Origin: Dyadobacter sandarakinus | GTDB taxonomy: Bacteria > Bacteroidota > Bacteroidia > Cytophagales > Spirosomataceae | Length of the DNA: 64,000 nucleotides | Assembly: GCF_016894445.1 (NCBI RefSeq) | Contig: NZ_CP056775.1 | Location: 62,001 to 126,000, forward strand | Reading direction: 5' to 3' | Shown here: positions 24,623-32,985 of the stretch, piece by piece | Layout: every line of letters starts with the position of its first letter | Position numbering within the stretch: the stretch's first letter is position 1 | Program-made: the position numbers and the translations under genes | Notes under the pieces: generated by a model | What the model was told of the DNA's origin: nothing | Databases searched by the model: none | Seen by the model: only the letters and a program-made list of their open reading frames with translations

Positions 24623-26182
24623 CTAAATTTTACTCGCCAGAAAGTGGTCGCCGAGCCGGAAGGCTAATGCAATCAGTGTAGCCGTAGGGTTGGACTGTCC
24701 ACTCGTCGGAAATACGGAGCTCCCTGCCAGGTAAAGATTCCCGTGGTCGAAAACGCGGCAATTTTCATCCACAACACCGTTTTCAGGGGAGGCAGCCATG
24801 CGTGTAGTACCAATATGGTGCTTCGAATCCCGCACATTCTTCTCCCAGCCATCTTGCTCCAGCCAGTCGTCCACGTCAATTTTGCCAAAGCCTACCGAAG
24901 TAAGGTAATCGCTGATCAGCTCGGTACAAGTCAGAAATGTATGGCGTACCTTTTCATCAATTTTCCATTTGACGATCGCTTTCGGCATGCCGAGTGCGTC
25001 CACTTCCTTGCTGAGTTCGATGTGATTCTCCGGTAACGCCTGCGATTCGGTCATCACATTGAGCCTGGCGCGGGCATTGGGTGTATATACCTTGCGGTTG
25101 ATGTAGTAGTGCTTGGCAATAACGAGCAGCTCAGGAAGGTTTTTGACCAGCCTTAATGCCATTTTAAATTCTTCAAAAGACAAAGTCCCGCGAACCTGTT
25201 TACGGTAGATTTCTTTGGCAATGGTAAAAACATCATCTTCCTTGGTATAAAACTCGACGAAAGCCGTCGTGTTCAGGATCTCATGTTTTTTCTGGAAATC
25301 ATCAGAAAAGAAGAACCTGGGCAGGATACGTGTTTTACCCAGGTAAAAATAGTTGAGGTAAGACTGTTGTTTCTTGCTCGAAATGAGCGTGCCTACCTCT
25401 GCCCTCGGGTGATCCTGAAGGAAGCGGCCTACCAGGTCGCGGGAGTTGCCTACGCCCAGGGGCTGCTGTTTATTCGACGCCAGCAAAATACGTGCGTTTT
25501 CAAGACCTCCGCACGCCAGCACATACTTTTTTGCTTTTACCTGGCCGCTCTTTTTGGTAAAGTTTTTGAACTCGATACGGTCAACCTGGCTGTGGTCGTC
25601 CGTAAGCCTGATATTGGTTACATTGGCGTTTTTCAGTAATGTAACATTTGCCGATTTGGTAATACCCTTTCTGTATTGCTCACGGAGATTTGGGAGCGGG
25701 CTCCACTTTGAAAACCTGAACTGAAGCTCGTCAATGGATGGCAGCGGTTCTTCTTTCAGGAGGGCGAAAATGTCGTTTTCATAGCCGGTAGGGTCCAGGT
25801 TAAGGAACTTGTCTACATCTGGATAATATTTCGAAACCGAATCATACGCGATCGGCCAGCCCGTGTTCGGCAGCCAGTCTCTCTGTGCAAAATCAATCCG
25901 GTCCAGCGGCAGCGATTGTCCTCCCCAGCGTGTGGTAGACCCTCCAAATACCCTGAAGCGACCATTATGTGCTCCTTCGAAAGGATGAAAAGGGGCTATG
26001 ACATTGTAAAGTTCCTGGTTCTGATCCGTTACATTTTCGCCGCCGGCCTCAACGACCAGCACCTTGTAGTTGGAATTATAAAGTTTTGTGAGGATGGCCA
26101 ATGAAGCGGCACCACTACCCACGATGCAGATATCTGCCTGAAAGTCGAGCGGGGCGCTGTCATCATTAAAATCAATAATCAT
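24623..26182 (-). CDS. GMC-family FAD-dependent oxidoreductase
   Basis: 519 residues from ATG 26182 (MIIDFNDD); the in-frame extension to 26236 is not needed. The FAD-binding GSGAAS motif is at 22-27 with VLVVEAGG after it. FGGSTTRWGGQSLPLD and the C-terminal signature HIGTTRMAASPENGVVDENC followed by NLYLAGSSVFPTSGQSNPT identify the glucose-methanol-choline family. Members oxidise alcohol or sugar hydroxyls. Homologues are frequent in EPS clusters, where they may oxidise nucleotide or lipid-linked sugars. No signal peptide is visible, so it should be cytoplasmic. It is probably cotranscribed with the aldo/keto reductase downstream. Confidence 0.87.
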   Translation of the reverse strand: MIIDFNDDSAPLDFQADICIVGSGAASLAILTKLYNSNYKVLVVEAGGENVTDQNQELYNVIAPFHPFEGAHNGRFRVFGGSTTRWGGQSLPLDRIDFAQRDWLPNTGWPIAYDSVSKYYPDVDKFLNLDPTGYENDIFALLKEEPLPSIDELQFRFSKWSPLPNLREQYRKGITKSANVTLLKNANVTNIRLTDDHSQVDRIEFKNFTKKSGQVKAKKYVLACGGLENARILLASNKQQPLGVGNSRDLVGRFLQDHPRAEVGTLISSKKQQSYLNYFYLGKTRILPRFFFSDDFQKKHEILNTTAFVEFYTKEDDVFTIAKEIYRKQVRGTLSFEEFKMALRLVKNLPELLVIAKHYYINRKVYTPNARARLNVMTESQALPENHIELSKEVDALGMPKAIVKWKIDEKVRHTFLTCTELISDYLTSVGFGKIDVDDWLEQDGWEKNVRDSKHHIGTTRMAASPENGVVDENCRVFDHGNLYLAGSSVFPTSGQSNPTATLIALAFRLGDHFLASKI

Positions 26183-26524
26183 ACAGTTCTTGTTTAGCAA
26201 GTATGAGGTAAAAGTATTCGTTGAGTAAGGATGCACCTCAAAACCTGCGGCGTAACCGCTAAAAACCCACCTGGAAAAAGATTTGTAAAAAGCAGTGCAA
26301 ATTTCCTGTTCCCGGGCGGCGTCTTAAATAAATCCGGAGGGCGTTTTTGTGTAAAATTTAAAACCTGATTTCAATCATTTATTCCGATGATCCGCATCAT
26401 AGCTTTTCAGATAAGCTTAGCAAAAAAAGTAGCTTTTTAAGCACTTAAGAGGGATTATTCAGTTTTGGGTAGCACTTTGTCAAAGCTACCAACACCAGCT
26501 GATATTATCAAATTGAAACGCAAA
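26183..26524. other. Intergenic region upstream of the GMC gene
   Basis: No gene was seen. It is AT-rich and should hold the GMC promoter; no clear TAnnTTTG element was recognised. Confidence 0.4.
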
Positions 26525-26555
26525 AGCCAGCCTCTCCATGGTAGAGAAGCTGGCT
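26525..26555 (-). terminator. Terminator after Tat/T9SS-tail protein 2
   Basis: AGCCAGC (26525-26531) pairs with GCTGGCT (26549-26555), extended inside by TCTC/GAGA. Read on the minus strand it is followed by a short T run. Confidence 0.7.
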
Positions 26556-26580
26556 GTTTACGTTAGCAATTACTTGAATA

Positions 26581-27171
26581 TTAAAAATCATGAAATACCT
26601 TCATTGTCTCGGAAAAATCGTCGCAGCTTACCGTGAACAACAGTGTTCCTTTGGCATATCGCTGGATGTCGAGCTCAAAATCTTGTGAAAATTTCGTCTT
26701 TGAAACCTGCTTTTTCACCAGTGATCGTCCGCTTATATCGGTTACTTCCAGTACCGGCATCTTGTTGGATGGCCCCGTGATATTCGTAATGATTTTGCCG
26801 TTTGCCACGGGATTTCCCATCAGCGTAACTTCCCATTTGCTTCCACTTTCGGCGAGTAACTTTGCCGGTGCGAGGTACGACATGGTTGTACCCTGATCGA
26901 TATATACCGTTACATCCGAAGTGCCGATTGCGGGCGTGTATTCGAGCGTACAGGAGTATTGTGGAATACTAACCTCACCCACATTGTCGATGATGCGCAA
27001 AATCTGCAAATGCCCATCCACCCGAACTGCATAATCACCATCATCCGACATCATACTGACGGCAAGTTGAGAGTCCCGCTTCTTGGGATTGGCGCGCAGA
27101 GACAGTCCTGAAATCACAGTAGCCCATAACAAGGCGGTGATCTGTATAAAATTCCTGCGTCTCAATTTCAT
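26581..27171 (-). CDS. Small Tat-signal protein with T9SS-like C-terminal domain (copy 2)
   Basis: 196 residues, paralogous to the protein at 16545. It has a Tat-like start (MKLRRRNFIQITALLWATVI), a beta-rich middle of unknown function and a C-terminal domain like T9SS type A tails (GNPVANGKI, VLEVTDISGRSLV, FELDIQRYAKGTLLFTV, MKVFHDF). It starts 19 bases after the stop of lyase-like gene 2, so the two are very probably one operon. The pairing suggests that the small protein helps to export, anchor or regulate the large signal-less partner, but this is inference. Confidence 0.8.
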   Translation of the reverse strand: MKLRRRNFIQITALLWATVISGLSLRANPKKRDSQLAVSMMSDDGDYAVRVDGHLQILRIIDNVGEVSIPQYSCTLEYTPAIGTSDVTVYIDQGTTMSYLAPAKLLAESGSKWEVTLMGNPVANGKIITNITGPSNKMPVLEVTDISGRSLVKKQVSKTKFSQDFELDIQRYAKGTLLFTVSCDDFSETMKVFHDF

Positions 27172-27190
27172 GGCTAAACGTGTGACATAA

Positions 27191-29413
27191 CTAACTGATA
27201 AGTAATGGCGATACTATTCTTGACAGCAATGATGAGCCGTACCGTACTTCCATATTAGCGTATTCTACTGTAACTGTGGGGGACATCGCCGAGCGGTATA
27301 CGCCAAACTTCCAATAAGGGCCGATCTTATCTTTATAACCCATCCCGATCCCTTTTACATTGACCAGCTCCTTACCATTCTGCCACCATTGCAGCTCTGC
27401 ATTATCGGTATGTGTAAACCTTGCACGTATAACAACCTTATGCCAAACTCCCCTCGTGAATGTACCTTTTCCACGCGGGATGTAAGTAGGCGGCCTTTTG
27501 ATCGGATCCTCACTGCTCGAAGCCGTGTAAGCGGTAATGGTATCTTCACCTTCCAGCCTGAAACCGAGGATAGGGCCTGTGCTGATATCGCCCGGATCTT
27601 CGGTAGCATGTACCTGTCCCAGGTAGCACCATTCCACAGGTGAAAGGTTTAATGGTGTTCCCGGAGCTATTTTCATGGCATACGAGATCCAGACATCTTC
27701 GTTAAAGGGCAAATCTGCATTTTTCATGTAGAATTCGCATCTTTCTTTCTCCTTCGGGTTATCCGCATCTCCGTCCCACAAGTCACCTGCATTCACCTGA
27801 ACACGGAACACCGGCGAGCTTTTGTTCACGGCGTATTGGATCGACCACGGCTTGTTGGGAGTCTGGATCTGATATTCCGTACCCATAATCGAAAGGCGCA
27901 TGCCCGAGTTACCAAGATACTTATATTCCTGTGCAAAAAGGGATTGTACAAGCGAATCTTTGGTGGAAACTGATTCACCGGAATTGTAGAAATTTACAAC
28001 CTGAACCGGGCTTTCACCCAGCGGAATATCATAGTTCCCGTCTACATTGTTGATCCATGTACCGCCGGTAGCGCGCTGCACGAATATGTCGAGTTTGCTG
28101 CTTTCTTCGGGCTTGTTGATCTTGACATTATCCGCACTGCGGGTAGATTGGTTTGAAGTGGTCCTGATGTAGCTGGACATCGATGGCGACCTTTCAAACT
28201 GTACGCCCCAAACCAGTACGCCGCTGTTACCGCTTCCATTGTAGGTCGGGTTTCCATTGGCGGGTTCCGGACCGATTTTTGCGGATGTAAATGGTAGCAG
28301 GGCCAGGAAAGTAGCCGAACATCTGTACCAACCGTTTCCGGCACTTTCTATGGATGGAGAAAAAATATCATTTCTGTTTCCTACCTCGCCATGTTGTAAG
28401 TCAAAGTGCACCGTCACCCCATTGATATTGAAGAACGCCCACTTGTGTTCGGCTGCTTTCAGAAATGCGCTGAACGTGTACTTGTTGCCGATGGCAGTAG
28501 GCAATGTAGGGTATGGCATGATGTAATGCTGTACACCCCTGGTCGAGTCTTCCTTGATCTTGTATGCGGTGGACGAGCCATCCGGAGCTTTGCCGGAAGA
28601 AACTACCGTAGCGTACTGCTTGCGCCACGAGGAATGCGTAAGGATCTGTGAGTACGGCGTATAGTTGGTGCCCAGCGGCTCAATCAGGGCGCCGATTAAC
28701 TTAGGTGTTTTACCGGACAGGTCATGGTTAAACCGTAGACCGTTGAAGGCAGTATAGTCGGACAGGGTTGCGCCTTGCTCTATCTGCGCTCCCCAGGCAT
28801 AGATGTATTTTTCAGCGCTTCCGTCATAGCTCATAGACGTACTGTCATTGAGAATATAAAGGTGCACACCGGATTCTGAGCCCCGGTCTGGCAGGCCTGT
28901 CACTTTAAGTCTCCACCAGCCATTTCCGGCGTCAATCGCTTCGTAGCTGATCACGTTTGAGCTTCGGGAGAGGAGCTTGCCGCTGGCAAGGTTAAACCGG
29001 ATACCCGGATTACCTCCGGTAAAGGAAGCTGCTTTCAGGAAGCTGAACTGCACGCTCGACCGGTTACCGGCTTTTGCATAGATACTGATTGTAACAGGAG
29101 TGCCTTTGGTAATGGTTAGTCCGCGTGATATCCGGTGTTCTCCCCTTGATACTGACTCTGTAATCTTATTGCCCGAACTTGAACCATCCGGAACAGCAAT
29201 ATCACCTGGTACGGATGCAGTCACGCCCACACGATTCCATGAATTACCTGTAAAGCTCTGACTGTTTACTATCAGCTCTCTGCCTTTATTAGAAAAATGC
29301 AGGTAGCCGTCTGATCCGTAATAGGATGCTTCGCTGTCTCTTGTAACAGATATACTGTCCTCATCTACCGAAGGTTCCTGTCTGAAATCAAAAGATCTAA
29401 GTAGGGTAGCCAT
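27191..29413 (-). CDS. Polysaccharide-lyase-like protein with phage-tail-type modules (copy 2)
   Basis: 740 residues, aligned end to end with the protein at 19935. It has SRxxEASYYGSDGYLHF-type wording at the start, two NSQSF/GNSW and SSWRKQ modules with GNGWWRLK and GNGWYRC, LRFNHDLSGKTPKLIGALIE between them, and the lyase-like part (GDLWDGDADNPKEKERCEFY, VWISYAMKI, QVHATEDPGD, TRGVWHKVV). No signal peptide is visible. The C-terminus SLLSRIVSPLLIS repeats the pattern of copy 1. It is followed in the same operon by the small Tat/T9SS-tail protein 2. Catalytic residues were not assigned, so activity is unproven; it may be only a glycan-binding protein. Confidence 0.8.
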   Translation of the reverse strand: MATLLRSFDFRQEPSVDEDSISVTRDSEASYYGSDGYLHFSNKGRELIVNSQSFTGNSWNRVGVTASVPGDIAVPDGSSSGNKITESVSRGEHRISRGLTITKGTPVTISIYAKAGNRSSVQFSFLKAASFTGGNPGIRFNLASGKLLSRSSNVISYEAIDAGNGWWRLKVTGLPDRGSESGVHLYILNDSTSMSYDGSAEKYIYAWGAQIEQGATLSDYTAFNGLRFNHDLSGKTPKLIGALIEPLGTNYTPYSQILTHSSWRKQYATVVSSGKAPDGSSTAYKIKEDSTRGVQHYIMPYPTLPTAIGNKYTFSAFLKAAEHKWAFFNINGVTVHFDLQHGEVGNRNDIFSPSIESAGNGWYRCSATFLALLPFTSAKIGPEPANGNPTYNGSGNSGVLVWGVQFERSPSMSSYIRTTSNQSTRSADNVKINKPEESSKLDIFVQRATGGTWINNVDGNYDIPLGESPVQVVNFYNSGESVSTKDSLVQSLFAQEYKYLGNSGMRLSIMGTEYQIQTPNKPWSIQYAVNKSSPVFRVQVNAGDLWDGDADNPKEKERCEFYMKNADLPFNEDVWISYAMKIAPGTPLNLSPVEWCYLGQVHATEDPGDISTGPILGFRLEGEDTITAYTASSSEDPIKRPPTYIPRGKGTFTRGVWHKVVIRARFTHTDNAELQWWQNGKELVNVKGIGMGYKDKIGPYWKFGVYRSAMSPTVTVEYANMEVRYGSSLLSRIVSPLLIS

Positions 29414-29526
29414 TTTAAATTAAATTATTGGGGTTATGTGAATATTAGTTACCAGACAAGCATTCGGGCGGAACAAGCGATATACGCTGCTTATTTCGCC
29501 ACTATTAAAACTCATTGTCCGAACCT

Positions 29527-29552
29527 GCAATGGGCAAAGCCCTTGCTTTTTT
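29527..29552 (+). terminator. Orphan plus-strand terminator-like hairpin
   Basis: GCAA-T-GGGC and GCCC-TTGC pair around AAA, followed by TTTTTT. No plus-strand gene precedes it; it would stop antisense transcription leaving lyase-like gene 2, or act as a structure in that gene's 5' leader. Confidence 0.5.
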
Positions 29553-30397
29553 GCGCAGGTCAGGACCAGATTTTAATCCGCAGTTTTCCAGGCTAATAGT
29601 TCATTTTACATCGGAGGGCCTGACAATGTCAATTCGACAATTCTAAACTGTTAATTTACGAAAGAAATCGTCAGTGTTGCCAGCGAACTTTCACCTTCAT
29701 CACTCACAGATACGTTATTTGTCTTTCTTAGGGGCGTTATTCATGGATTTGAAAGTGGCCTTTTCACTACCAATGCCAGCATCGGAGTAAAAAAGTGTCC
29801 TGCTTTCAGCAGTGGGGTGATCCGCAGACTCGTACCTCCCCGGCACTTTGTGCATTCTTTCTTAAAGAAGGGCCGCATGGATAATGTAATAATCACGGCC
29901 CGTATAGTCAACAACCTTCTCATTATGCCTTCAATACACCTTGATCCATTTTTACAATTTCAAGTGAAATGGATACGGTATAAATTTCAGATTTACACTG
30001 AAACCGGGAATTCGTGCTACTGCACAACAACCTGGTAGCCCGGGTCACCCAGGTATGCGATGGTCAAAAAGATACTAAAACGATACCAGCACCAGAGGCG
30101 GCGTACTGATCTCTGGCAATCCCGGCTTAGCCCGCTCACCAGCAGGTCAGGGAGCAACCGGAAGCTGCAAAGTGCTGCAACTGGCCGCCGGCTTTTTTCA
30201 TATTACACTTTATTCCGCAACTGCCGCCGCAGAACTTTTCCTTGTTAACAACTTACTGTGGATATCACCCGCCAATACATTCCGATAGGTAATCTGCTGG
30301 CAGGTAGCTGATTATGGAGCCAAAAGTGCAGTAAAAAAGAAACACCCGGTCAGGGTAATTCTTTATATACGTTTTATTTTCATAAAGAGGATGAGTG

Positions 30398-30416
30398 ACC
30401 GGCGCGGGTTGCGCCA
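30398..30416 (-). terminator. Possible weak terminator of the EPS glycosyltransferase operon
   Basis: GACCGGCGC and GCGCCAGTC pair with one G-T pair around a short loop, about 10 bases after the stop at 30426. There is no good T tract, so the call is weak. Confidence 0.35.
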
Positions 30417-30425
30417 GTCCCATGC

Positions 30426-31610
30426 TTATTTAAGCAGCCTCTTATAAAAATCAATCAGCTTTTTACTTTCAAATTCCCACGAGAGCTCCGTAACCACCCG
30501 GTTATAGCCATAATTTCCCATCTGCTCACGAACCGCTGCGTTGCTCAGAAGAAAATCCATTTTATCTGCAAAGTCCGGTACCGAAGTAGCGTACAGCGAT
30601 GCCTCCCGGGCCGAAAACTTTCCTTCTTTGAGATCAAATTGTACAATCGGCTTTTTGAGTGCCATGTACTCCATGATCTTGTTCATGGTAGAAAGATTGT
30701 TCATCTTCAATGGCTTATCCGGATTAACGCATATGTCCGTGGTATTCAGAATATCTACCATCAGCTCATCGGATACCCTGCCGTAAAAGTCAACGTAGTC
30801 GCCCAATCCTTTTTCAATGGAAAGTGCTTTCAGACTTTCTACGCTCGTGCCTCCGCCTACGATGGCCAGCTGCACATCCTTGCGCCGGTCCACCAGCAGG
30901 CGAAATGCTTCAAGAAGCAGATCGATCCCTTCCTGCTCGCCGATCACCCCGAGATAGCCTACCAGGTAGTTCCGGCCCTTTTTATAGGTCTGGTTACCGG
31001 CAGTAATGCGCAGCCTGTCGAGCTTGGGGCCGCTTCTGATCACGGTTACTTTATCCGGCGACATGCCGCCTCTTTCCACTGCTATACTTTTGTAAGACTC
31101 GTTGGTGGCGATACTCGCATTGGCCGTTCTGAAAGTAAGTTTTTCAAACAATACCATCAGCTTGTAAAATGCATCCTGCTTTTCAAACTTCGCTTCATAG
31201 AGCTCCGGATTGATGTCGTGATGGTCGAACACATACTTGACACCAAACAATTTGAATGGGAGCGCAACAAGGAAGATCAGATCGGGCGGATTACAACCCT
31301 GTATAACGTGGAAGCGCTTTTTGAAGAAGATCCTGAGTGCCAGCGTAAACTCCCAGAACAAAGCCGCGCTGTATTCGAGCAGGTAGCCCAGGGCACCGCT
31401 CGCCTCGACGGGGAGCGGGTGCCTGTAAATTTCTATACCATCAATGGTTTCCCGGCTCTTGGTATAGCCCTTCATTTTTGGACAAATTATAGAAACTTTT
31501 GCCCCATTCTCCTTCAATGTATTCGCCTCCTGCCATACTCGCCTGTCGAACGGAACCGGCAGGTTTTCAACGACGATGAGTATATGCTTGCCAAGAAGGT
31601 TATTCTCCAT
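30426..31610 (-). CDS. Glycosyltransferase family 4
   Basis: 394 residues from ATG 31610 (MENNLLGKH), which avoids overlap with the preceding gene. GT-B fold: an N-terminal acceptor domain (HILIVVENLPVPFDRRVWQEA, typical of WbuB-like enzymes) and a C-terminal donor domain with VGYLGVIGEQEGIDLLLEAF, DFYGRVSDELM and NKIMEYMALKKPIVQFDL carrying the E-X7-E-like motif. It is the last gene of the EPS glycosyltransferase operon. A TACTCAACGT element lies 8 bases before its ATG. The donor sugar cannot be read from sequence. Confidence 0.88.
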   Translation of the reverse strand: MENNLLGKHILIVVENLPVPFDRRVWQEANTLKENGAKVSIICPKMKGYTKSRETIDGIEIYRHPLPVEASGALGYLLEYSAALFWEFTLALRIFFKKRFHVIQGCNPPDLIFLVALPFKLFGVKYVFDHHDINPELYEAKFEKQDAFYKLMVLFEKLTFRTANASIATNESYKSIAVERGGMSPDKVTVIRSGPKLDRLRITAGNQTYKKGRNYLVGYLGVIGEQEGIDLLLEAFRLLVDRRKDVQLAIVGGGTSVESLKALSIEKGLGDYVDFYGRVSDELMVDILNTTDICVNPDKPLKMNNLSTMNKIMEYMALKKPIVQFDLKEGKFSAREASLYATSVPDFADKMDFLLSNAAVREQMGNYGYNRVVTELSWEFESKKLIDFYKRLLK

Positions 31611-31638
31611 TACATTATACGTTGAGTACAATTCCTTA

Positions 31639-32946
31639 CTACCAGTTGATACCAAAATATTGATTATTTTCTTTTACACCCTCCGGCAGACGCACAAGAT
31701 CCACGATGGTTTTGCCTGAAACGGTGTCGCATTTTTCTACGAATTGTTGCTCTTTGTTACAAACCACGAGCACATCACTCTTCTCTACCACGTAGTCAAG
31801 ATTGTCTACCAGCAGCTTGGAAAGGTGAGGAATCCGGCTCTCGATGTAGTCTTTGTTTTTACCGGTCAGCTTCGCAATCTGGATGTTTGAATCGTAAATA
31901 GAGATATCAAAACCTTTTCCGACAAGTGTTTCAACCAGCTCTACCGACGGACTGTTACGAAGGTCGTCTGTTCCTGCCTTGAAGCTCAATCCAAGGATAC
32001 CGATGCGCTTGCCGAAGAAGCGGCTCAGAAGGCTTACTGCGCGCTGGATCTGGATCGTGTTTGTTTCGTCAATGCTGTCAATCAGCGGGACTTTCACATA
32101 CAGGTCATGAGCCAGGGTCTGCAAGCCTTTCAGGTCTTTCGGGAGGCATGAGCCGCCATATGCAAAGCCGGGTTTGAAGTAATACGGAGAAATGTTAAGC
32201 TGCTTATCCTTGCAGAAAATCTCCATTACTTTATGCGAATCAATACCCAGCGCGCTTGAAATGTTACCTACTTCATTGGCGAAAGAAATTTTCAGCGCAT
32301 GGAAAGTATTATTTACATACTTCATGATTTCCGCTGTTTTGGTATCGGTAATGATCACCTCTGCGGGGAGCTGCTGGTAGAGGCTGGCCATCAGGGATGT
32401 TGCCTGCTCATTTTCGCCACCGATCAGCGTCAGCGGGGGGTTGTAGTAATCCTGAACCGCAGTACCTTCTCGGAGAAATTCAGGGTTATCAACGACTGCA
32501 AAGTCAACATTGGCTTTTTTACCCGAAGCATCTTCAATAATGTGCGCAAACTTTTCGCAAGTTCCCGGCAGTACGGTAGAGCGCAGCGCAACCACATGGA
32601 ATGCATCTTTTTCTTTCAGAACTTCACCGATATTTCTGGCGACATTGAAAATGTAGTCCAGGTTCAGGTGTCCTTTTGAGCTGGAAGGTGTTCCTACTGC
32701 TACAATAGACAATTCAGTCTGAACAACCGCTGCCTTGAAGTCGGTAGTGGCACTGATGCGGCCGGCTTCGTGCTGGTCTGCAATAATTTGATCTATATCC
32801 TTTTCAACGATGGTTGCCTGTCCATTGTTAATCTGGTTTACTTTATCCTGGCTCACGTCAACTCCTACGACGGTGTGGCCGTTCTTTGCCAAACATCCAA
32901 GGCTCACACAGCCTACATAGCCTAAACCAAAAATACTTATGTTCAT
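31639..32946 (-). CDS. algD: Nucleotide-sugar dehydrogenase of the GDP-mannose 6-dehydrogenase type
   Basis: 435 residues. A Rossmann NAD domain (FGLGYVGCVSLGCLAKNGH), the central dimer domain (NPEFLREGTAVQDYYNPP, EIMKYVNNTFHALKISFANEV), the catalytic Cys in GGSCLPKD (about residue 265) and a C-terminal domain (LGLSFKAGTDDLRNSPSVELVE). Wording such as KQLNISPYYFKPGFAYGGSC and VALRSTVLPGT is closer to AlgD (GDP-mannose to GDP-mannuronate) than to UDP-glucose dehydrogenase, which is present separately at 42243. UDP-ManNAc or similar dehydrogenation cannot be excluded. It lies inside the operon between two family 4 glycosyltransferases, and the locus also makes GDP-mannose. Confidence 0.78.
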   Translation of the reverse strand: MNISIFGLGYVGCVSLGCLAKNGHTVVGVDVSQDKVNQINNGQATIVEKDIDQIIADQHEAGRISATTDFKAAVVQTELSIVAVGTPSSSKGHLNLDYIFNVARNIGEVLKEKDAFHVVALRSTVLPGTCEKFAHIIEDASGKKANVDFAVVDNPEFLREGTAVQDYYNPPLTLIGGENEQATSLMASLYQQLPAEVIITDTKTAEIMKYVNNTFHALKISFANEVGNISSALGIDSHKVMEIFCKDKQLNISPYYFKPGFAYGGSCLPKDLKGLQTLAHDLYVKVPLIDSIDETNTIQIQRAVSLLSRFFGKRIGILGLSFKAGTDDLRNSPSVELVETLVGKGFDISIYDSNIQIAKLTGKNKDYIESRIPHLSKLLVDNLDYVVEKSDVLVVCNKEQQFVEKCDTVSGKTIVDLVRLPEGVKENNQYFGINW

Positions 32947-32985
32947 AAACGGGTGTATTTAATTTTCTGAATAAATTAAGTTGAG

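Larger units (their letters stand above)
29414..30425. other. 1-kb gene-poor region between lyase-like gene 2 and the EPS glycosyltransferase operon
   Basis: No convincing gene was seen on either strand; the few short ORFs lack homology and have poor codon use. It contains a terminator-like hairpin facing plus at 29527-29552 and a GC-rich stem-loop (GGCGC/GCGCC) near 30400, just after the glycosyltransferase at 30426. Confidence 0.5.

Noticed and set aside
30060..30248. Short plus-strand ORF in the 1-kb gap
   Set aside because: No homology, Arg/Ser-rich composition and no conserved neighbour; treated as non-coding.
30639..31625. 328-codon plus-strand frame opposite a glycosyltransferase
   Set aside because: The minus-strand gene has full GT4 motifs. 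The antisense frame has no known domain.
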